Positions 62,962 to 64,000 of a stretch of DNA of 64,000 nt are shown here, piece after piece (positions within the stretch are counted from its first letter, which is position 1; each line of letters begins with the position of its first letter). The DNA lies in the NCBI GenBank assembly GCA_030533445.1, contig CM060066.1, forward strand, positions 32,333,235-32,397,234, written 5' to 3'. A program made the position numbers and the translations under genes. The DNA is from Cyprinodon diabolis (Eukaryota > Chordata > Actinopteri > Cyprinodontiformes > Cyprinodontidae). A model generated the notes under the pieces. It was not told where the DNA came from. It ran no database searches and was given only the letters and a program-made list of their open reading frames with translations.

Positions 62962-63576
62962 CCCCCTTTTCTATCCTCTAATGGATGGAAAGACAAGTTT
63001 GGGTAAGGATTAATGAAAAATTCAAACAAGGAATACCAATGTGGAGTTTCTGCACATTGCACTGGACCTGACTAGGCCCATTTGAATGTGTAGAGGATTG
63101 ACTGGTACTGTTGTAAGCTAGCCACTTATCTGTTGGTGAAAATAAAACACATATCCCACAATTGGGACGATACATATTTTCTCTATTGTATCCAGCCTCT
63201 AGTGTGTGGATTTCTTTACATGGGTTAGTTATGGTTGACTCAAGACAAAGTTATTATCAATTGGGATGATAAATATTTTCTCTATTGTATCCAGCCTCTA
63301 GTGTTTGGATTTCTTTACACGGGTTAGTTACGGTTGATTCAAGACAAAGTTATTGTCAATTATTTGCATGTTTGCCATTTCACCACATACTACACTGAAA
63401 TACTAAATGGCCTAAAACATGAAAATCTATTTTGGTTGACATGTTTTTTTCAAGATTCAGTTTTGCTGACCGTGATGGATGGTGGCTAATGGGAAAAATA
63501 AAAAAGTTTGAAAAAATGGTGGTTTTTGAGCACACACCTAGGGTGGATGCTTACAACAGATATTCGACACCAAGGC

Positions 63577-63649
63577 TGTTTCTGCCAGGTTTCGAACCTG
63601 GGACATTTTGCGTGTTAGGCAAACGTGATGACCACTACACTACAGAAAC
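63577..63649 (-). tRNA. tRNA-Val with anticodon AAC
   Basis: Anticodon loop CTAACAC. Stems and T-loop are consensus; the only other change is G45T in the variable loop. The leader CAGATATTCGACACC is private. A plausible working gene. Confidence 0.88.
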
Positions 63650-64000
63650 CCCCCTTTTCTATCCTCTAATGGATGGAAAGATAAGTTTGGGTAAGGATTA
63701 ATGAAAAATTCAGACAAGGAATACCAATGTGGAGTTTCTGCACATTGCACTGGACCTGACTAAGCCCGTTTGAATGTGTAGAGGATTGACTGGTACTGTT
63801 GTAAGCTAGCCAGTAATCTGTTGGTGAAAATAAAACACATATCCCACAATTGGGACGATACATATTTTCTCTATTGTATCCAGCCTCTAGTGTTTGGATT
63901 TCTTTACATGGGTTAGTTACGGTTGATTCAAGACAAAGTTATTGTCAATTATTTGCATGTTTGCCATTTCACCACATACTACACTGAAATACTAAATGGC

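Larger units (their letters stand above)
7629..64000 (-). repeat. tRNA-Val satellite array, right segment
   Basis: Continuation of the same array after the transposon, running off the window end. Up to about 45 kb the monomers differ by only a few bases and group into long near-identical blocks. From about 45 kb the monomers diverge: the leader reads CAACACCAAA or CAACACC instead of CATTACC, ACAATTTGGACAATAC replaces the usual ACAATTGGGACGATAC in several copies, and the tRNA copies become variable. The spacers of about 520-1100 bp between tRNA copies contain only monomer sequence or tRNA-deleted monomers. Confidence 0.95.

Noticed and set aside
1..64000. 5S rRNA or snRNA genes within the monomer
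   Set aside because: I saw no 5S internal control region or snRNA-like sequence in either strand of the spacer.

Overview
This window is a eukaryotic tRNA-gene satellite, most likely from a teleost fish. No protein-coding gene can be supported. About 98% of it is one head-to-tail tandem array. The full monomer is about 590-597 bp, or about 690 bp when it carries an extra 99-bp internal sub-repeat. Each full monomer holds one 73-nt tRNA-Val gene on the minus strand. I count 65 tRNA-Val copies and about 47 shorter monomers from which the tRNA cassette has been deleted. The teleost assignment is an inference. It rests on the tRNA satellite, the ATCC microsatellite and a short hAT-type DNA transposon with many GTTACT/AGTAAC motifs; nothing in the window proves the species.

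Layout. From 1 to 6310 and from 7629 to about 45,000 the array is highly homogeneous, built from three monomer kinds: tRNA monomers with the consensus T-loop, tRNA monomers with a C56-to-T T-loop change, and tRNA-less monomers (delta-1, 411 or 510 bp). These are assembled into nested higher-order repeats, with offsets of about 1100, 1795, 2309, 3001, 4309, 6029, 8741, 9316 and 11,539 bp. A 1318-bp non-autonomous hAT element (6311-7628) with a perfect 8-bp target-site duplication interrupts the array once. From about 45,000 to 64,000 the monomers are more diverged. There the tRNA copies carry stem mismatches, small insertions and three different valine anticodons (CAC, TAC, AAC). That part is built around a 7384-bp tandem duplication (about 47.97-55.35 and 55.35-61.47 kb) containing a 1490-bp duplication.

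How it works, as far as can be inferred. Fifteen CAC copies, one AAC copy (57404-57476) and two TAC copies (48824, 56208) keep all or nearly all stems, the A box and the B box, so they could be transcribed by RNA polymerase III. About half of all copies have lost C56 and are probably impaired. Dead and tRNA-less monomers have been amplified as freely as intact ones. This points to unequal exchange or replication-based amplification rather than selection on each gene. The many 60-108 aa reading frames, including those that read through the tRNA itself, are repeat shadows.
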